From Gaiellasilicea sp963761905 (GTDB lineage Bacteria; Actinomycetota; Thermoleophilia; Gaiellales; Gaiellaceae): a DNA stretch of 64,000 nt. The notes beneath the pieces were generated by a model that did not search any database, had not been told where the DNA came from, and saw nothing but the letters and a program-made list of their open reading frames with translations. Below are positions 28,806-37,864 of this stretch, in pieces. The first letter of the stretch is position 1; every line of letters begins with the position of its first letter. The position numbers and the translations under genes are program-made. Where the stretch lies: NCBI GenBank assembly GCA_963761905.1, contig CAVXIQ010000009.1:1-64000 (forward strand), read 5' to 3'.

Positions 28806-29562
28806 ATGCGCGAGCGGACGCTTCGCTGGGAGGGCTGTCTCAACGTCCGCGATCTCGGCGGCCATGCGACCGAGGACGGCGGCGAGACGCTCTGGGGGCG
28901 CGTGATCCGCGCGGACAGCGTCCATTCGCTCACGGACAAGGGTGGGAAACGCTGGCCACCCACGGGGTCTCGCACGGTCGTCGATCTCCGCTCGAACGAC
29001 GAGCGGGCCGACGACGCGTCCGGCAGCGTCGAGGTGGATGTCGTGCACGTCTCCGTGCTCGCCGAGACCGGCGATCCTGTGTATGCGGAGATCCGATGCC
29101 GTCGGCCGCAGCCGTCGAGGACGAGCCAGAGGCAACGGCGAGTCTTCTATCTCGAGGTGGCTCGCCGCTGGAGCGATCGGTTCGCCGCTGCGGTCGCGGC
29201 CTCCGCCGCTGCTCGACCGGGCGGGGTCGTAATCCACTGTCACTGCCGGCAAGGATCGCACGGGACTTGTGACGGCGCTCCTCCTGCGGCTTGCCGGCGT
29301 GCTCGACCGAAGCGACATCGCGGAGGACTACGCGCTCAGCTCCGGGAACCTCGAGTCCCGGTGGCATCCCTGGGTCGAGGAGGCTGCAGACGAGGAGGAG
29401 CGCGCGCGCCGCTCGCGAATGGCCGCCTCGCCGGCTGAGGCGATGCTCGGTGTCCTCGAAGGGCTCGAAGCCGAGCACGGCTCGATCGCGGCGCTTCCTT
29501 CGCTTGGCGGGGCCTCGACGAGGGAACCGTCGACCGCCGCCCGCGCGCGGCTTCGTGACTAG
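28806..29562 (+). CDS. Tyrosine/serine protein phosphatase-like protein, frameshifted
   Basis: N-terminal LNVRDLGGHATEDG and VIRADSVHSLTD match the bacterial tyrosine phosphatase family (Y_phosphatase3). The P-loop reads as HC-x-AGKDRTGL once one extra base near 29244 is removed; without that it is lost. Another extra A at 29141 and two small shifts near 29095-29105 also need repair, giving DAV-AAAVEDEPEATA before VFYLEVARRWSDRF. The product would be about 250 aa, ending ARARLRD at 29562. It overlaps the probable miaA start. Errors or decay cannot be told apart here, but the catalytic residues survive. Confidence 0.7.
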
Positions 29563-30428
29563 ACGTCCTCGCGATCTTCGGCCCGACGGCGTCGGGCAAG
29601 ACCGCGATTGCCGAAGCGGTCGCCGCGCGGCTGCCTGCGGAGATCGTCTCCGCCGACTCGATGCAGGTCTACCGCGGCCTGCCTCTCCTCACGAACCAGT
29701 CGGAGCAGCCCGCACGCCTCGTCGCGATCTGGCCGCTCTCGCACGAGGCGTCGCTCGGTGAGTACCAGGTGCTCGCTCACGCTGCGATCGACGAGATCCT
29801 GGCGACCGACCGCACTCCGATCGTGGTCGGCGGGACGGGGCTCTACCTCCGCGCCGCACTCGCCGAGCTCGAGCTCCCGCCCGCGCCGCCGCCGGGTGCG
29901 AGGGAGCGCTGGAGCGCGTCCTACGACGAGCACGGGGGTGCCGCGACGCACGCCGAGCTTGCAACACTCGACCCCGAGGCGGCCGCCGCCGTGCATCCGA
30001 ACGACCGCCGGCGCGTCGTTCGCGCGCTCGAGCTCGCGGAGGCCGGCGCCTCACTCCGGCCCCGGCACGATCGGCTGTGGACGAGGGAGACACGCCATCC
30101 GACGCTGATCGTCGGCCTCGACGTGGCGAAGGACACCCTCGAGCGACGAATTGCCGAGCGGACGGAGGCGATGTTCGAGACCGGGGTGGAGGCCGAGGTC
30201 CGGCACGCGCTGTCGGAAGAGCTCTCGGCGACTGCGCGGCAGGTGATCGGCCTGCGCGAGGTCGCGGAGCTGCCGCGCGGCGACGCAATCGAGGCAATCG
30301 TGCGGCGGACTCGTCGCTACGCCGCGTACCAGCGGAAGTGGCTGCGACGCATTCCGGGCATCGTCATCATCGACGCGAACCGGCCGACGGACGAGGTGGC
30401 GGATGAGGTTCTCGCCGATTTCATTTGA
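29555..30428 (+). CDS. miaA: tRNA dimethylallyltransferase, frameshift just after start
   Basis: Adds the isopentenyl group to A37 of tRNAs reading U-starting codons. The P-loop GPTASGKT and the downstream SADSMQVYRGL are encoded in frame from 29565, but no start codon exists in that frame. GTG 29555 followed by ACT AGA joins it if the C at 29564 is surplus. VGGTGLYLRAAL, HPNDRRRVVRALE and the C-terminal RRTRRYAAYQRKWLRR follow. Calling the gene from the ATG at 29661 would wrongly drop the ATP/substrate-binding loop. It is somewhat short (about 290 aa), and TNQSEQPARLVAIWPLSHEASLGEY replaces the usual region. Confidence 0.88.
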
Positions 30429-31185
30429 AAAATGGCACGCGCTCGGCAACAGCTATCTGCTCCTCGAGCGGGCCGAGCTCGGACGCCCGCTCGAGCCGGA
30501 GCAGGCGCGGCGGCTCTGCGACTCTCGCGAAGGGATCGGCGCCGACGGCGTTCTGGAGGTCGTTTCTGTGGAAGGTGCACGCGCCGAGATCGCGATCTGG
30601 AACCCGGACGGGTCGGCGGCCGAGTTCTCGGGCAACGGCACCCGGATCGCCGCGGCGTGGCTCATGGACCGGAGCGGCGCGGTCGCGGTCAGCGTTGGGG
30701 TGTCGGGACGCGACTACGAGGCGATGAGCAGCGGTGAGGAGATCGCGATCGAGATCGGCCACGTCCAGGTGAGCAACCCGGAGTCGATCGTCGTCGACGG
30801 CGAGACGATCGAGGTGACGCCGGTCTCGGTGGGCAACCCGCACGTGGTGATCCGGCGCGACGCCGACCGGGACGAGCTGCTCCGGCTCGGCCCGCTACTC
30901 GAGCGGCACGAACGCTTTCCCGAGCGAACGAACGTCCAGCTGATACGGGTCGACGGCGCGCACGACCTGTCGGCGCTCGTCTGGGAGCGCGGAGCGGGGG
31001 AGACGTCGGCGTCCGGCTCGAGCGCCGTCGCGGTCGCCGCCGCCGCGATCGCGAATGGCTGGTGTGAGACCCCGATCACCGTCCACCTGCCGGGCGGTGA
31101 CCTGAAGGTCGAGCTGGATCACGGCGGGAGTGCCACGCTAACGGGCCCCGCAGAGCGGATCTGCAGCGGCGAAACGGCCGGCTAA
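30403..31185 (+). CDS. dapF: Diaminopimelate epimerase-like protein with both catalytic Cys replaced by Ser
   Basis: DapF-fold protein of 260 aa starting inside the miaA 3' end (26-bp overlap). Collinear motifs are WHALGNSYLL, GIGADGVL, NPDGSAAEFSGNGTR, SVGNPHVV and WERGAGETSASGSSAVAVAA. In active DapF the two proton-shuttling Cys sit in the CGNG and ACGTG/S motifs. Here both are Ser (Ser76, codon TCG 30628-30630; Ser204, codon TCC 31012-31014), and GNDF is GNSY. It either works with another base pair, acts on another substrate, or is inactive. The lysine genes dapD/C/E converge on it (4-bp overlap of stops), so a diaminopimelate role is still the best guess. Confidence 0.8.
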   Translation: MRFSPISFEKWHALGNSYLLLERAELGRPLEPEQARRLCDSREGIGADGVLEVVSVEGARAEIAIWNPDGSAAEFSGNGTRIAAAWLMDRSGAVAVSVGVSGRDYEAMSSGEEIAIEIGHVQVSNPESIVVDGETIEVTPVSVGNPHVVIRRDADRDELLRLGPLLERHERFPERTNVQLIRVDGAHDLSALVWERGAGETSASGSSAVAVAAAAIANGWCETPITVHLPGGDLKVELDHGGSATLTGPAERICSGETAG

Positions 31186-31934
31186 ACGGCGATCTCGAAC
31201 TCGCGCAAGACGTCGTTCAGCGACGTCTTCAGGTCGGTCGACTCGTTCCGCTCGCCGACGATCAGGGCGCACGGCAGGCCGTAGGTACCCGCCGGGAACT
31301 CTTTCTGCCGGACGCCGGGCAGCACCACGGCGCGCGGCGGCACGACGCCGCGCCGCTCGACCGGTTCCGATCCGGTGACGTCGATGATCGGCACGGATGC
31401 GGAGAGAACCACGTTCGGCGCGATCACCGCGCCAGCTCCGACCCGCACGCCTTCGACGACGATCGCCCGCGAGCCGACGAACGCGCCGTCCTCGATCACG
31501 ACCGGGCTCGCCTGCGGCGGCTCGAGGACGCCGCCGATCCCGACGCCGCCGGAGAGATGGACGTCCGCGCCGATCTGCGCGCACGAGCCGACAGTCGCCC
31601 ATGTGTCGACCATCGTCCTCGGCCCGACCCAGGCGCCGATGTTCACGTAGCCCGGCATCAGAACGACGCCCTCCGAGAGAAAGGAACCGTAGCGCGCGAT
31701 CCCCGGAGGAACGACGCGGACACCGCGCTCGGCGTAATCCGTCTTCACCGGAATCTTGTCGAGGAACTGGAGCCCGCCGGCGTGCATCGGCTCCACCTTC
31801 CGCAACCGGAAGAACTCGAGGATCGCGAGCTTCGCCTCGACGTCGACGACCCACTCGCCGTCGACCTGCTCCGCCACGCGCCGCTCGCCGCGGTCGAGCG
31901 CGGCCACGATCTCGACCGCGAGCTCGGGCGTCAC
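31182..31934 (-). CDS. dapD: Tetrahydrodipicolinate N-succinyltransferase
   Basis: Transfers succinyl from succinyl-CoA to tetrahydrodipicolinate. 250 aa: a short N-terminal helical domain, then a left-handed beta-helix of hexapeptide repeats (LMPGYVNIGAWVG, WATVGSCAQIGADVHLSGGVGIGG, VVIEDGAFVGSRAIVVEGV). It has the family segment EPMHAGGLQFLDKIPVKTDY and the C-terminal FPAGTYGLPCALIVGER. GTG 31934 overlaps the dapC stop by GTGA, so dapE-dapC-dapD form one coupled minus-strand operon order. Confidence 0.9.
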   Translation of the reverse strand: MTPELAVEIVAALDRGERRVAEQVDGEWVVDVEAKLAILEFFRLRKVEPMHAGGLQFLDKIPVKTDYAERGVRVVPPGIARYGSFLSEGVVLMPGYVNIGAWVGPRTMVDTWATVGSCAQIGADVHLSGGVGIGGVLEPPQASPVVIEDGAFVGSRAIVVEGVRVGAGAVIAPNVVLSASVPIIDVTGSEPVERRGVVPPRAVVLPGVRQKEFPAGTYGLPCALIVGERNESTDLKTSLNDVLREFEIAV

Positions 31935-33079
31935 AGCACGTCCTCCAGGATCGCGACCGCGCGGGCGCACTCCTCCTCGGACGGGACGAGCGCGACGCGG
32001 ACGTACCCCTCGCCGGCTGCGCCGAGATACGACCCGGGCGCGACCAGGATCCCGTGCTCGAGCAGCCGCTCCGCGAAGCCCTCTGAGCTCTCACTGGGGG
32101 GAACCTCGAGCCAGAGGTACATCGTCGCCTCGCTGCCGGCGACGCGGATGCCCTTGCGGCCGAAGAGCTCGAGCAGGAGCGAGCGCTTGCGGCGGTAGCG
32201 CTCGCGGGTCGCGGCGACGTGCTCCTCGTCGCCCCAGGCGACGATCGACGCACGCTGGACGAACTCCTGCGGTGCTGTGCCGACGGTGGGCCGGAAGGCC
32301 TTCAGGGCCGAGACCAGCTGCGGATCTCCTGCCACGAAGCCGCTCCGGTAGCCGGTCATCGACGAGCGCTTGGAGAGCGTGTTGAACACCGCCACGTTGG
32401 TGAGATCGGCGAGCTGCAGCGCCGATGCCGGCGGCTCCTCGAACCAGAGCTCCGTGTAGGCCTCGTCCGAGGCGAGGACGAAGCCGTGCTCTCGCGCGAG
32501 CCCCGCCAGCCGCTCGTAGAACGCGAGCGGAGCGACCGCGCAGGTCGGGTTGTTCGGGTAGTTGACCCAGAAGACGGCGAGCCGGCTCCAGGTCTCCTCG
32601 TCGATCGCGTCGAGGTCCGGCAGGAACCCTCTCTGCTCGCGCAGCGGCAGCGCGAGCGGTCGCGCGCCGGCGAAGAGGGCGCCGCGCTCGTAGACGGGGT
32701 AGCCGGGCTCGGTATAGGCCACCGTGTCCCTGCCGGCGTCGAGATCGACCACGACCTGCGGGAAGCTGAAGATCGCCTCCTTGCTTCCGAGCGTCGGAAT
32801 CACCTGCGTGTCCGGGTCGAGCGTCGTCCCGAAGCGCCGCTCCGCCCAGTCGGCGATTGCCGCGCGCAGCTCGGGCAAGCCCTGGGCCTGCGGGTAGCCC
32901 ATCCGGTCGCGGAGCCCGTCGACGAGCGCCTGCCTGATCAGCGGGTCGGTCGGCTCGCGCGGATCGCCCATCCCGAAGTCGATCACCTCGACCCCACGCG
33001 ATTCGACCCGCCTGGCCGCCTCGTTCAGTCGGACGAACGGATAGGTCGTCTGGCGCTCGAGGACTGGCGAGATCGGCAC
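31931..33079 (-). CDS. dapC: PLP aminotransferase, probable N-succinyldiaminopimelate aminotransferase
   Basis: Class I/II aminotransferase (382 aa). It has DFGMGDPREPTDP, GSKEAIFSFPQ, WVNYPNNPTCAVAP and DEAYTELWF. The PLP Lys is Lys237 in TLSKRSSMTGYRSGF, and the substrate Arg lies in YVRVALVPSEEEC. The family covers LL-diaminopimelate and succinyl-DAP aminotransferases. Position between dapD and dapE in a succinylase operon favours DapC. GTG 33079 has TAGCGT (33093-33088) 8 nt upstream, a possible leaderless promoter. Confidence 0.87.
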   Translation of the reverse strand: MPISPVLERQTTYPFVRLNEAARRVESRGVEVIDFGMGDPREPTDPLIRQALVDGLRDRMGYPQAQGLPELRAAIADWAERRFGTTLDPDTQVIPTLGSKEAIFSFPQVVVDLDAGRDTVAYTEPGYPVYERGALFAGARPLALPLREQRGFLPDLDAIDEETWSRLAVFWVNYPNNPTCAVAPLAFYERLAGLAREHGFVLASDEAYTELWFEEPPASALQLADLTNVAVFNTLSKRSSMTGYRSGFVAGDPQLVSALKAFRPTVGTAPQEFVQRASIVAWGDEEHVAATRERYRRKRSLLLELFGRKGIRVAGSEATMYLWLEVPPSESSEGFAERLLEHGILVAPGSYLGAAGEGYVRVALVPSEEECARAVAILEDVL

Positions 33080-33083
33080 GGGC

Positions 33084-34163
33084 TCAGACGCTACCGGTGA
33101 GAAACGCCCAGAGCGACGTGTACGCCTTCACGAGCGCCGCGATCTCCACGCGCTCGTCGCGTCGGTGCGCGTACCTCGTCGCCCCGGGGCCGAAGTTGAC
33201 CGCGTCGATCCCGCGGGCCGTGAAGTCGGCCACGTTCGTCCAGGCCTGCTTCGGCTCGAGCGCGAGGTCGGCGGTAGCGCGAAGGCGCTGCACGAGCGGC
33301 GAGTCGGTGACGACGCGCGCCGGCGGAGAGTCGCCGTCATGCTCGTAGGTCGCGCCGGCGGCGAGAAAGCTGCGGAGGTACGCGTCCGCGCTCTCCGGCG
33401 AGCGATCCGGCGCGTACCGGAAGTTGACGTTCGCCTCGACCCGGTCGGGGATGACGTTCGTCGCGATCCCTCCTTCGATCCGAGTGATGCTCGCGACCTC
33501 GGTGAACGTGAGCCCGCCGATCTCGACTGGGCGAGGCTCGAGTTCCGCATACGGCCGCAGACCTTCGAGCGCACGCTCGATCGCGTTCTCGGCCAGCCAG
33601 GGCCTGGCCGAGTGGCCGCTCACGCCGTGAAACACGAGTCGCGCATTCAGGTTGCCGAGGCAGCCCGCCTGGATCGTGCAGTCGGTGGGCTCGAGCAGGA
33701 TCGCGAGCTCAGCGTCGTGAACCTGGGGAACGCTCTCGAAGAAGTGCGGAAGCGCGCTCTCGGACGCGGGCAGCTCCTCTCTGGGAAAGAAGAGGAAGGT
33801 GAGCTCCACGTCTTGCGTCGCACGGAGATCCCCCCACGCCTGTGCGAGCTCGATCATCACCGCAACCCCGGCCTTCATGTCGCTGGCCCCGAGGCCGACC
33901 ACCTCGGTTTCGGTGGTGTGACCGGGGATGTTGCCCTGTGCGGGAACCGTGTCGAGATGGCCCGCGAGGACCACGACCGGCCGGCCGTCGCCGTTTCCGC
34001 CGTACCAGAGCGTCTCCCCGTCGCGCCAGGTCGGCTCGCCGACGGCAGCCTCGACGTAGGCGGCGATCTCCGCCTCGTTCCGGCTCTCCGAGGCGATGTC
34101 GATCAGGTCGAGGGTCCGCGCGGCCAGCCGCCGGGCGAGATCCGATTCCGCGGGGCCTGACAC
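33084..34163 (-). CDS. dapE: Succinyl-diaminopimelate desuccinylase
   Basis: M20-family dizinc hydrolase releasing LL-diaminopimelate from its succinyl derivative. 359 aa: LAGHLDTVPAQGN (first zinc His, Asp), GLGASDMKAGVAVM (bridging Asp), the FFPREELP catalytic Glu pair, the SGHSARPWLAENAI dimerisation domain and VNFGPGATRYAHRRDE. GTG 34163 is preferred over the upstream in-frame ATG at 34187, which would leave only 3 bp to the divergent hflX start and erase both promoters. Confidence 0.9.
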   Translation of the reverse strand: MSGPAESDLARRLAARTLDLIDIASESRNEAEIAAYVEAAVGEPTWRDGETLWYGGNGDGRPVVVLAGHLDTVPAQGNIPGHTTETEVVGLGASDMKAGVAVMIELAQAWGDLRATQDVELTFLFFPREELPASESALPHFFESVPQVHDAELAILLEPTDCTIQAGCLGNLNARLVFHGVSGHSARPWLAENAIERALEGLRPYAELEPRPVEIGGLTFTEVASITRIEGGIATNVIPDRVEANVNFRYAPDRSPESADAYLRSFLAAGATYEHDGDSPPARVVTDSPLVQRLRATADLALEPKQAWTNVADFTARGIDAVNFGPGATRYAHRRDERVEIAALVKAYTSLWAFLTGSV

Positions 34164-34177
34164 GGCGCCCAGCGTGG

Positions 34178-34183
34178 CACAAT
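34178..34183 (+). promoter_or_regulatory. -10 box CACAAT for leaderless hflX
   Basis: CACAAT lies 7 nt before GTG 34191 in the 27-bp divergent gap between dapE and hflX. The gap is too short for a conventional leader and promoter on both sides. Confidence 0.35.
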
Positions 34184-34190
34184 CCATCGC

Positions 34191-35546
34191 GTGACGACGC
34201 GTCAGCCAGAACCTCAGCCGGGCGCCGAGCCCGAGCGGGGGTTCGTGCTGGCACTCCTGCCGCGGGGGGTCGACGAAGACGACGAGCTGGCGGAACTCCA
34301 GGAGCTTGCTCGAACGGCGCTCGTCGAGCCGGTCGCTCAGCTCGTGCAGCAGCGCTCCCGTCCCGATCCGCGCATGTATGTCGGCAAGGGAAAGCTCGAG
34401 GAGCTGAAGACCGCGTACGCGAAGGCCGAGGCGGATGTGCTCCTCGTCGACGGCGAGCTCGATCCGACGCAGCAGCGAACGCTCGAGAATGCCCTCGACG
34501 CCCGGGTCGTCGACCGGACGCAGCTGATCCTCGACATCTTCGCCCAGCATGCGACGAGCGCCGAGGGGAAGCTCCAGGTCGAGCTCGCGCAGCTCGAGTA
34601 CAACCTGCCCCGGATGCGCGGGATGTGGAAGCACCTCGAGCGCCTTGGCGGCGGCACCGGCGCCGTCGGCGCCGGCGTCGGCACGCGTGGCCCCGGCGAG
34701 TCCCAGCTCGAGACCGACCGCCGGCTAGCGAACCGGAGGGTCGTCGTCCTCCGGCGGCGGCTGAAGGAGATCGAGAAGCAGCGCGGGCTTCGGCGGAGGG
34801 AGCGCGAGCGCACGCAGGTTCCGACCGTCGCGCTCGCCGGCTACACGAACGTCGGCAAGTCGACGCTCCTGAACGCGCTGACCAACGCCGACGTCTCGGT
34901 CGACGACCGGCTCTTCGAGACCCTCGACCCGACGACGCGCAGCTTCGAGCACGAGGGCAAGCGCTACCTCGTCACCGACACCGTCGGGTTCATCCGGCGG
35001 CTGCCGACCCAGCTCGTCGAGGGGTTCGCGTCGACGCTCGAGGAGACCCTCGTCGCCGACCTGATCCTGCACGTCGTCGACGCCTCGGTGGGGGACGAGA
35101 AGCTCGAGGAGATGATCGGCTCCGTCGACACCGTGCTCGCCGAGATCGGCGCCGACCAGGTGCCGCTCGAGCTCGTCCTGAACAAGATCGACCGGCTCGA
35201 CCCGCTCGGCAGGCGCCGGCTTGCGAATCGCTTTCCCGGCTCTCCCCAGATCTCGGCCGCGACAGGAGTCGGAATCGACGAGCTACGACGGCGGATCGCC
35301 GAGCGCTTCTCGGATCGCTTCGTCGACGTTCGCCTGCTCCTCCCGTACGAGGACGGAGGCAAGCTCGCAGAGCTGTACGCCCTCGGAGCGCCTATCGACG
35401 AGCGCGAGGACGGGGAGGAGGGCGTGCTCGTGCGCGCGCGGCTGCCCCAGCGGGAGGTCCGGCGTTTCGCGCGGTATCTCGTCGCGCGATCCGAGGAGCC
35501 GGCCACGGTCGAACCGCGCGCCGATTCCGCGGTCGAACGCCGTTGA
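34191..35546 (+). CDS. hflX: GTPase HflX, ribosome rescue/heat-shock
   Basis: Ribosome-binding GTPase that splits stalled 70S particles. 451 aa: N-terminal HflX domain with MYVGKGKLEELK and DGELDPTQQRTLE, then a glycine-rich linker with GAGVGTRGPGESQLETDRR, a coiled basic helix and the G domain. In the G domain G1 is GYTNVGKST, G2 is LDPTTRS, G3 is DTVGF and G4 is NKID; a C-terminal domain follows. GTG 34191 is supported by the CACAAT box. It is coupled to dut by TTGA overlap. Confidence 0.94.
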   Translation: MTTRQPEPQPGAEPERGFVLALLPRGVDEDDELAELQELARTALVEPVAQLVQQRSRPDPRMYVGKGKLEELKTAYAKAEADVLLVDGELDPTQQRTLENALDARVVDRTQLILDIFAQHATSAEGKLQVELAQLEYNLPRMRGMWKHLERLGGGTGAVGAGVGTRGPGESQLETDRRLANRRVVVLRRRLKEIEKQRGLRRRERERTQVPTVALAGYTNVGKSTLLNALTNADVSVDDRLFETLDPTTRSFEHEGKRYLVTDTVGFIRRLPTQLVEGFASTLEETLVADLILHVVDASVGDEKLEEMIGSVDTVLAEIGADQVPLELVLNKIDRLDPLGRRRLANRFPGSPQISAATGVGIDELRRRIAERFSDRFVDVRLLLPYEDGGKLAELYALGAPIDEREDGEEGVLVRARLPQREVRRFARYLVARSEEPATVEPRADSAVERR

Positions 35547-35977
35547 CTCAGCTCGCGATCACGCGACTGCGCCCGGAAGCGACGATTCCCGAGCGCGCCT
35601 ACGAGGGCGATGCCGGTCTCGACCTGGCGGCGTGCGAGCGGGTGGAGCTCGGGCCAGGCGAGCGGGCGACGGTCGGAACCGGGCTCGCCGTCGCGATTCC
35701 CGAGGGCCATGCAGGCTTCGTGCAGCCGCGCTCGGGACTTGCGGCGAGCCACGGGATCACGATCGTCAACTCGCCGGGGCTGATCGACGAGGGCTATCGC
35801 GGCGAGCTTCGGATCGTGCTCCTGAACACGGACGGAAAGCAGCGTTTCGTGGTCGAACCGGGCATGCGAATCGCGCAGCTCGTGGTGCTCGCCCTTCCCC
35901 AGCTGGAGCTGGTCGAGGTCGACGAGCTGCCCGCCAGCGAGCGCGGCGCCCGCGGTTTTGGGTCGTCGCGGGCGTAG
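35543..35977 (+). CDS. dut: Deoxyuridine 5'-triphosphate nucleotidohydrolase
   Basis: Trimeric dUTPase, 144 aa, hydrolysing dUTP to dUMP. Motif 1 is AGLDLAA, motif 2 PRSGLAA, motif 3 GLIDEGYRGEL, motif 4 RIAQLVV and the C-terminal P-loop-like motif 5 RGARGFGSS, all present in order. It uses a TTG start at 35543 overlapping the hflX TGA, the same coupling seen elsewhere. The NUDIX hydrolase gene follows after 2 bp, making a small nucleotide-sanitising group. Confidence 0.95.
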   Translation: MTQLAITRLRPEATIPERAYEGDAGLDLAACERVELGPGERATVGTGLAVAIPEGHAGFVQPRSGLAASHGITIVNSPGLIDEGYRGELRIVLLNTDGKQRFVVEPGMRIAQLVVLALPQLELVEVDELPASERGARGFGSSRA

Positions 35978-35979
35978 GA

Positions 35980-36432
35980 GTGAGGCTCGAGCCGCGAATC
36001 CGGGTCTCGGCGATGCTGCGCTGGCACGGGCGGATCCTGCTCTGCCGTCACGCCAAGCGGAGCGGCGACGTCTGGCTGCTTCCCGGTGGAGGAGTGAAGT
36101 CCGGCGAGAGCCTGATGGTCGCGCTGGCGCGAGAGCTGGCGGAGGAGGTCGGGATCGAGGCGCCACCGGTAGAAGGGCCGGTGGCACTCGTCGATTCGAT
36201 CGCTCCGGCGCGCTCGCTGAGCACGAAGCACGTCGTCCACATCATCTTCGCGGGCGACGTCGACGGCTCGCTCGAGGATGTGGTCTCCCAGGACGAGGCG
36301 GTGAGCGAGCATCGACTCTTCGCGCTCGACGAGCTCGACGGGATCGTCGTCCACCCACCGATCCAGCGATTTCTCCAGCGCTGGCAGCCGGGCGACCCTG
36401 CGGTCTATCTGGGAGCGCTCTGGCGGCCCTAG
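35980..36432 (+). CDS. NUDIX hydrolase
   Basis: A 150-aa NUDIX domain with a perfect box GX5EX7REUXEEXGU (GGGVKSGES ... RELAEEVGI) near residues 38-60. It should hydrolyse a nucleoside diphosphate linked to another moiety. The neighbouring dut suggests nucleotide house-cleaning, but the substrate is not defined. GTG 35980 starts 2 bp after the dut stop. Confidence 0.88.
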   Translation: MRLEPRIRVSAMLRWHGRILLCRHAKRSGDVWLLPGGGVKSGESLMVALARELAEEVGIEAPPVEGPVALVDSIAPARSLSTKHVVHIIFAGDVDGSLEDVVSQDEAVSEHRLFALDELDGIVVHPPIQRFLQRWQPGDPAVYLGALWRP

Positions 36433-36466
36433 GTGGCAGCCGCGTGGAGCATCCTCGCTCACTGAG

Positions 36467-36472
36467 TAGGAT
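36467..36472 (+). promoter_or_regulatory. -10 box TAGGAT of the decarboxylase gene
   Basis: TAGGAT lies 6 nt upstream of ATG 36479 with no Shine-Dalgarno, consistent with a leaderless message. Confidence 0.45.
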
Positions 36473-36478
36473 CGCCGG

Positions 36479-37864
36479 ATGGCGCACGACGAGCTGCTGA
36501 GGCTCACCGTCGATCACGCCGCCCGCTACCTGGACTCACTCGGGGAGCGTTCGGTGGCGGCAAGTTCGACGATCGAGGAGCTGCGGGAAGCACTCGGCGG
36601 GCCCCTCTCCGACGACGGGATCGCCGATGCGGAGGTCGTCGCGGAGCTTGTCGCGGGAGCCGAGCCGGGTGTCGTCGGAACGCAGACCGGGCGCTATTTC
36701 GGCTTCGTGATCGGAAGCGCGCTGCCGGCGTCGGTGGCGGCGGACTGGCTCGCGACCACGTGGGATCAGAACGGCTTCTCGGTCGTCACCTCGCCTGCCG
36801 CCGCGGCCGTCGAAGAGATCGCCGCGGGGTGGCTCGCCGAGCTGCTCGGCCTGCCCGACGGTGTCTCGAGCGGGTTCGTCACCGGCGCCCAGGGCGCGAA
36901 CACGACTGCGCTTGCGGCTGCGCGACAGCACGTCCTGACCCGCGCGGGATGGGACGTCGCTCGTGACGGGCTCGTCGGCGCCCCGCGGATTCGCGTCGTC
37001 GCCGGTGCGGAGCGACACGTCACGATCGACCGTTCGCTCCGGCTGCTCGGGCTCGGAACCGCCTGTCTCGAGCTCGTCCCAGCGGACGGTCAGGGCAGGA
37101 TGCGCGTCGATGCGCTCCACGAGACACTCGAGGCAGCGGAGGCGCCCACGATCGTCTGCGCCCAAGCGGGCAACGTCAACACCGGCGCGGTCGACCCCCT
37201 CGCAGCGATCGCGGACGCGTGCGAGCCCACGGAAGCCTGGATCCACGTCGACGGCGCCTTCGGGCTCTGGGCGGCCGCGAGCCCGCGGTATCGCGAACTC
37301 GTCGACGGCGTCGAACGGGCGGATTCGTGGGCCGCGGATGCCCACAAGTGGCTCAACGTCCCGTACGACTGCGGGATCGTTTTCACGAGGCATGCCAACG
37401 CGCATGCCGACGCCATGGCGGTCGCGGCCAGCTATCTCCAGCGCGCTGGCGGTCGCAGTCCCTCCGACTGGGTTCCGGAGTCGTCTCGCCGCGCGCGCGG
37501 GTTCGCTGTCTGGGCGGCGTTGAGGTCGCTCGGGCGCAACGGCGTGGCCCATCTGGTCGACCGGTGCTGCGAGCACGCCCGCCGGTTCGCCGAGCTGCTG
37601 GCCGCCGAGCCCGGCGTCGAGATCCTCAACGAGATTTGTCTCAACCAGGTTCTCGTCCGCTTCCACGACGACGACCAGACGACGCGCGAGGTGGTTCGCC
37701 GCGTTCAGGACAGCGGCGTCTGCTGGCTCGGCGCCACGGACTGGCAGGGCCGAGCGGCGATGCGGATCTCCGTCTCGAGCTTCCGGACGACGGCCGACGA
37801 CGTCGACCGCTCGGCGGCGGCGATCCTAGAAGCGGCCGCCGCGAGCTCTGGCGCGCTGCGCTGA
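36479..37864 (+). CDS. PLP-dependent group II decarboxylase family protein
   Basis: A 461-aa pyridoxal-phosphate enzyme of the glutamate/aromatic amino acid decarboxylase family. It has GFVTGAQGANTTALAAARQH, a His stacking region near ERHVTIDRSLRLLG, AQAGNVNTGAVDP, HVDGAFGLWAAASP and Lys290 in DAHKWLNVPYDCG. The C-terminal domain ends with RISVSSFRTTADDVDRS. The substrate is unclear; the GNVNTGAxDP and DAHKWLN motifs occur in several subgroups. Its 3' end overlaps gatD on the other strand by 39 bp. Confidence 0.85.
   Translation: MAHDELLRLTVDHAARYLDSLGERSVAASSTIEELREALGGPLSDDGIADAEVVAELVAGAEPGVVGTQTGRYFGFVIGSALPASVAADWLATTWDQNGFSVVTSPAAAAVEEIAAGWLAELLGLPDGVSSGFVTGAQGANTTALAAARQHVLTRAGWDVARDGLVGAPRIRVVAGAERHVTIDRSLRLLGLGTACLELVPADGQGRMRVDALHETLEAAEAPTIVCAQAGNVNTGAVDPLAAIADACEPTEAWIHVDGAFGLWAAASPRYRELVDGVERADSWAADAHKWLNVPYDCGIVFTRHANAHADAMAVAASYLQRAGGRSPSDWVPESSRRARGFAVWAALRSLGRNGVAHLVDRCCEHARRFAELLAAEPGVEILNEICLNQVLVRFHDDDQTTREVVRRVQDSGVCWLGATDWQGRAAMRISVSSFRTTADDVDRSAAAILEAAAASSGALR

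Noticed and set aside
29661..30428. miaA starting at ATG 29661
   Set aside because: This would omit the P-loop GPTASGKT and SADS region, which are encoded immediately upstream in the same frame from 29565.
34164..34187. dapE starting at ATG 34187
   Set aside because: It would leave 3 bp to the divergent hflX start. GTG 34163 begins a normal DapE N-terminus and leaves room for promoters.
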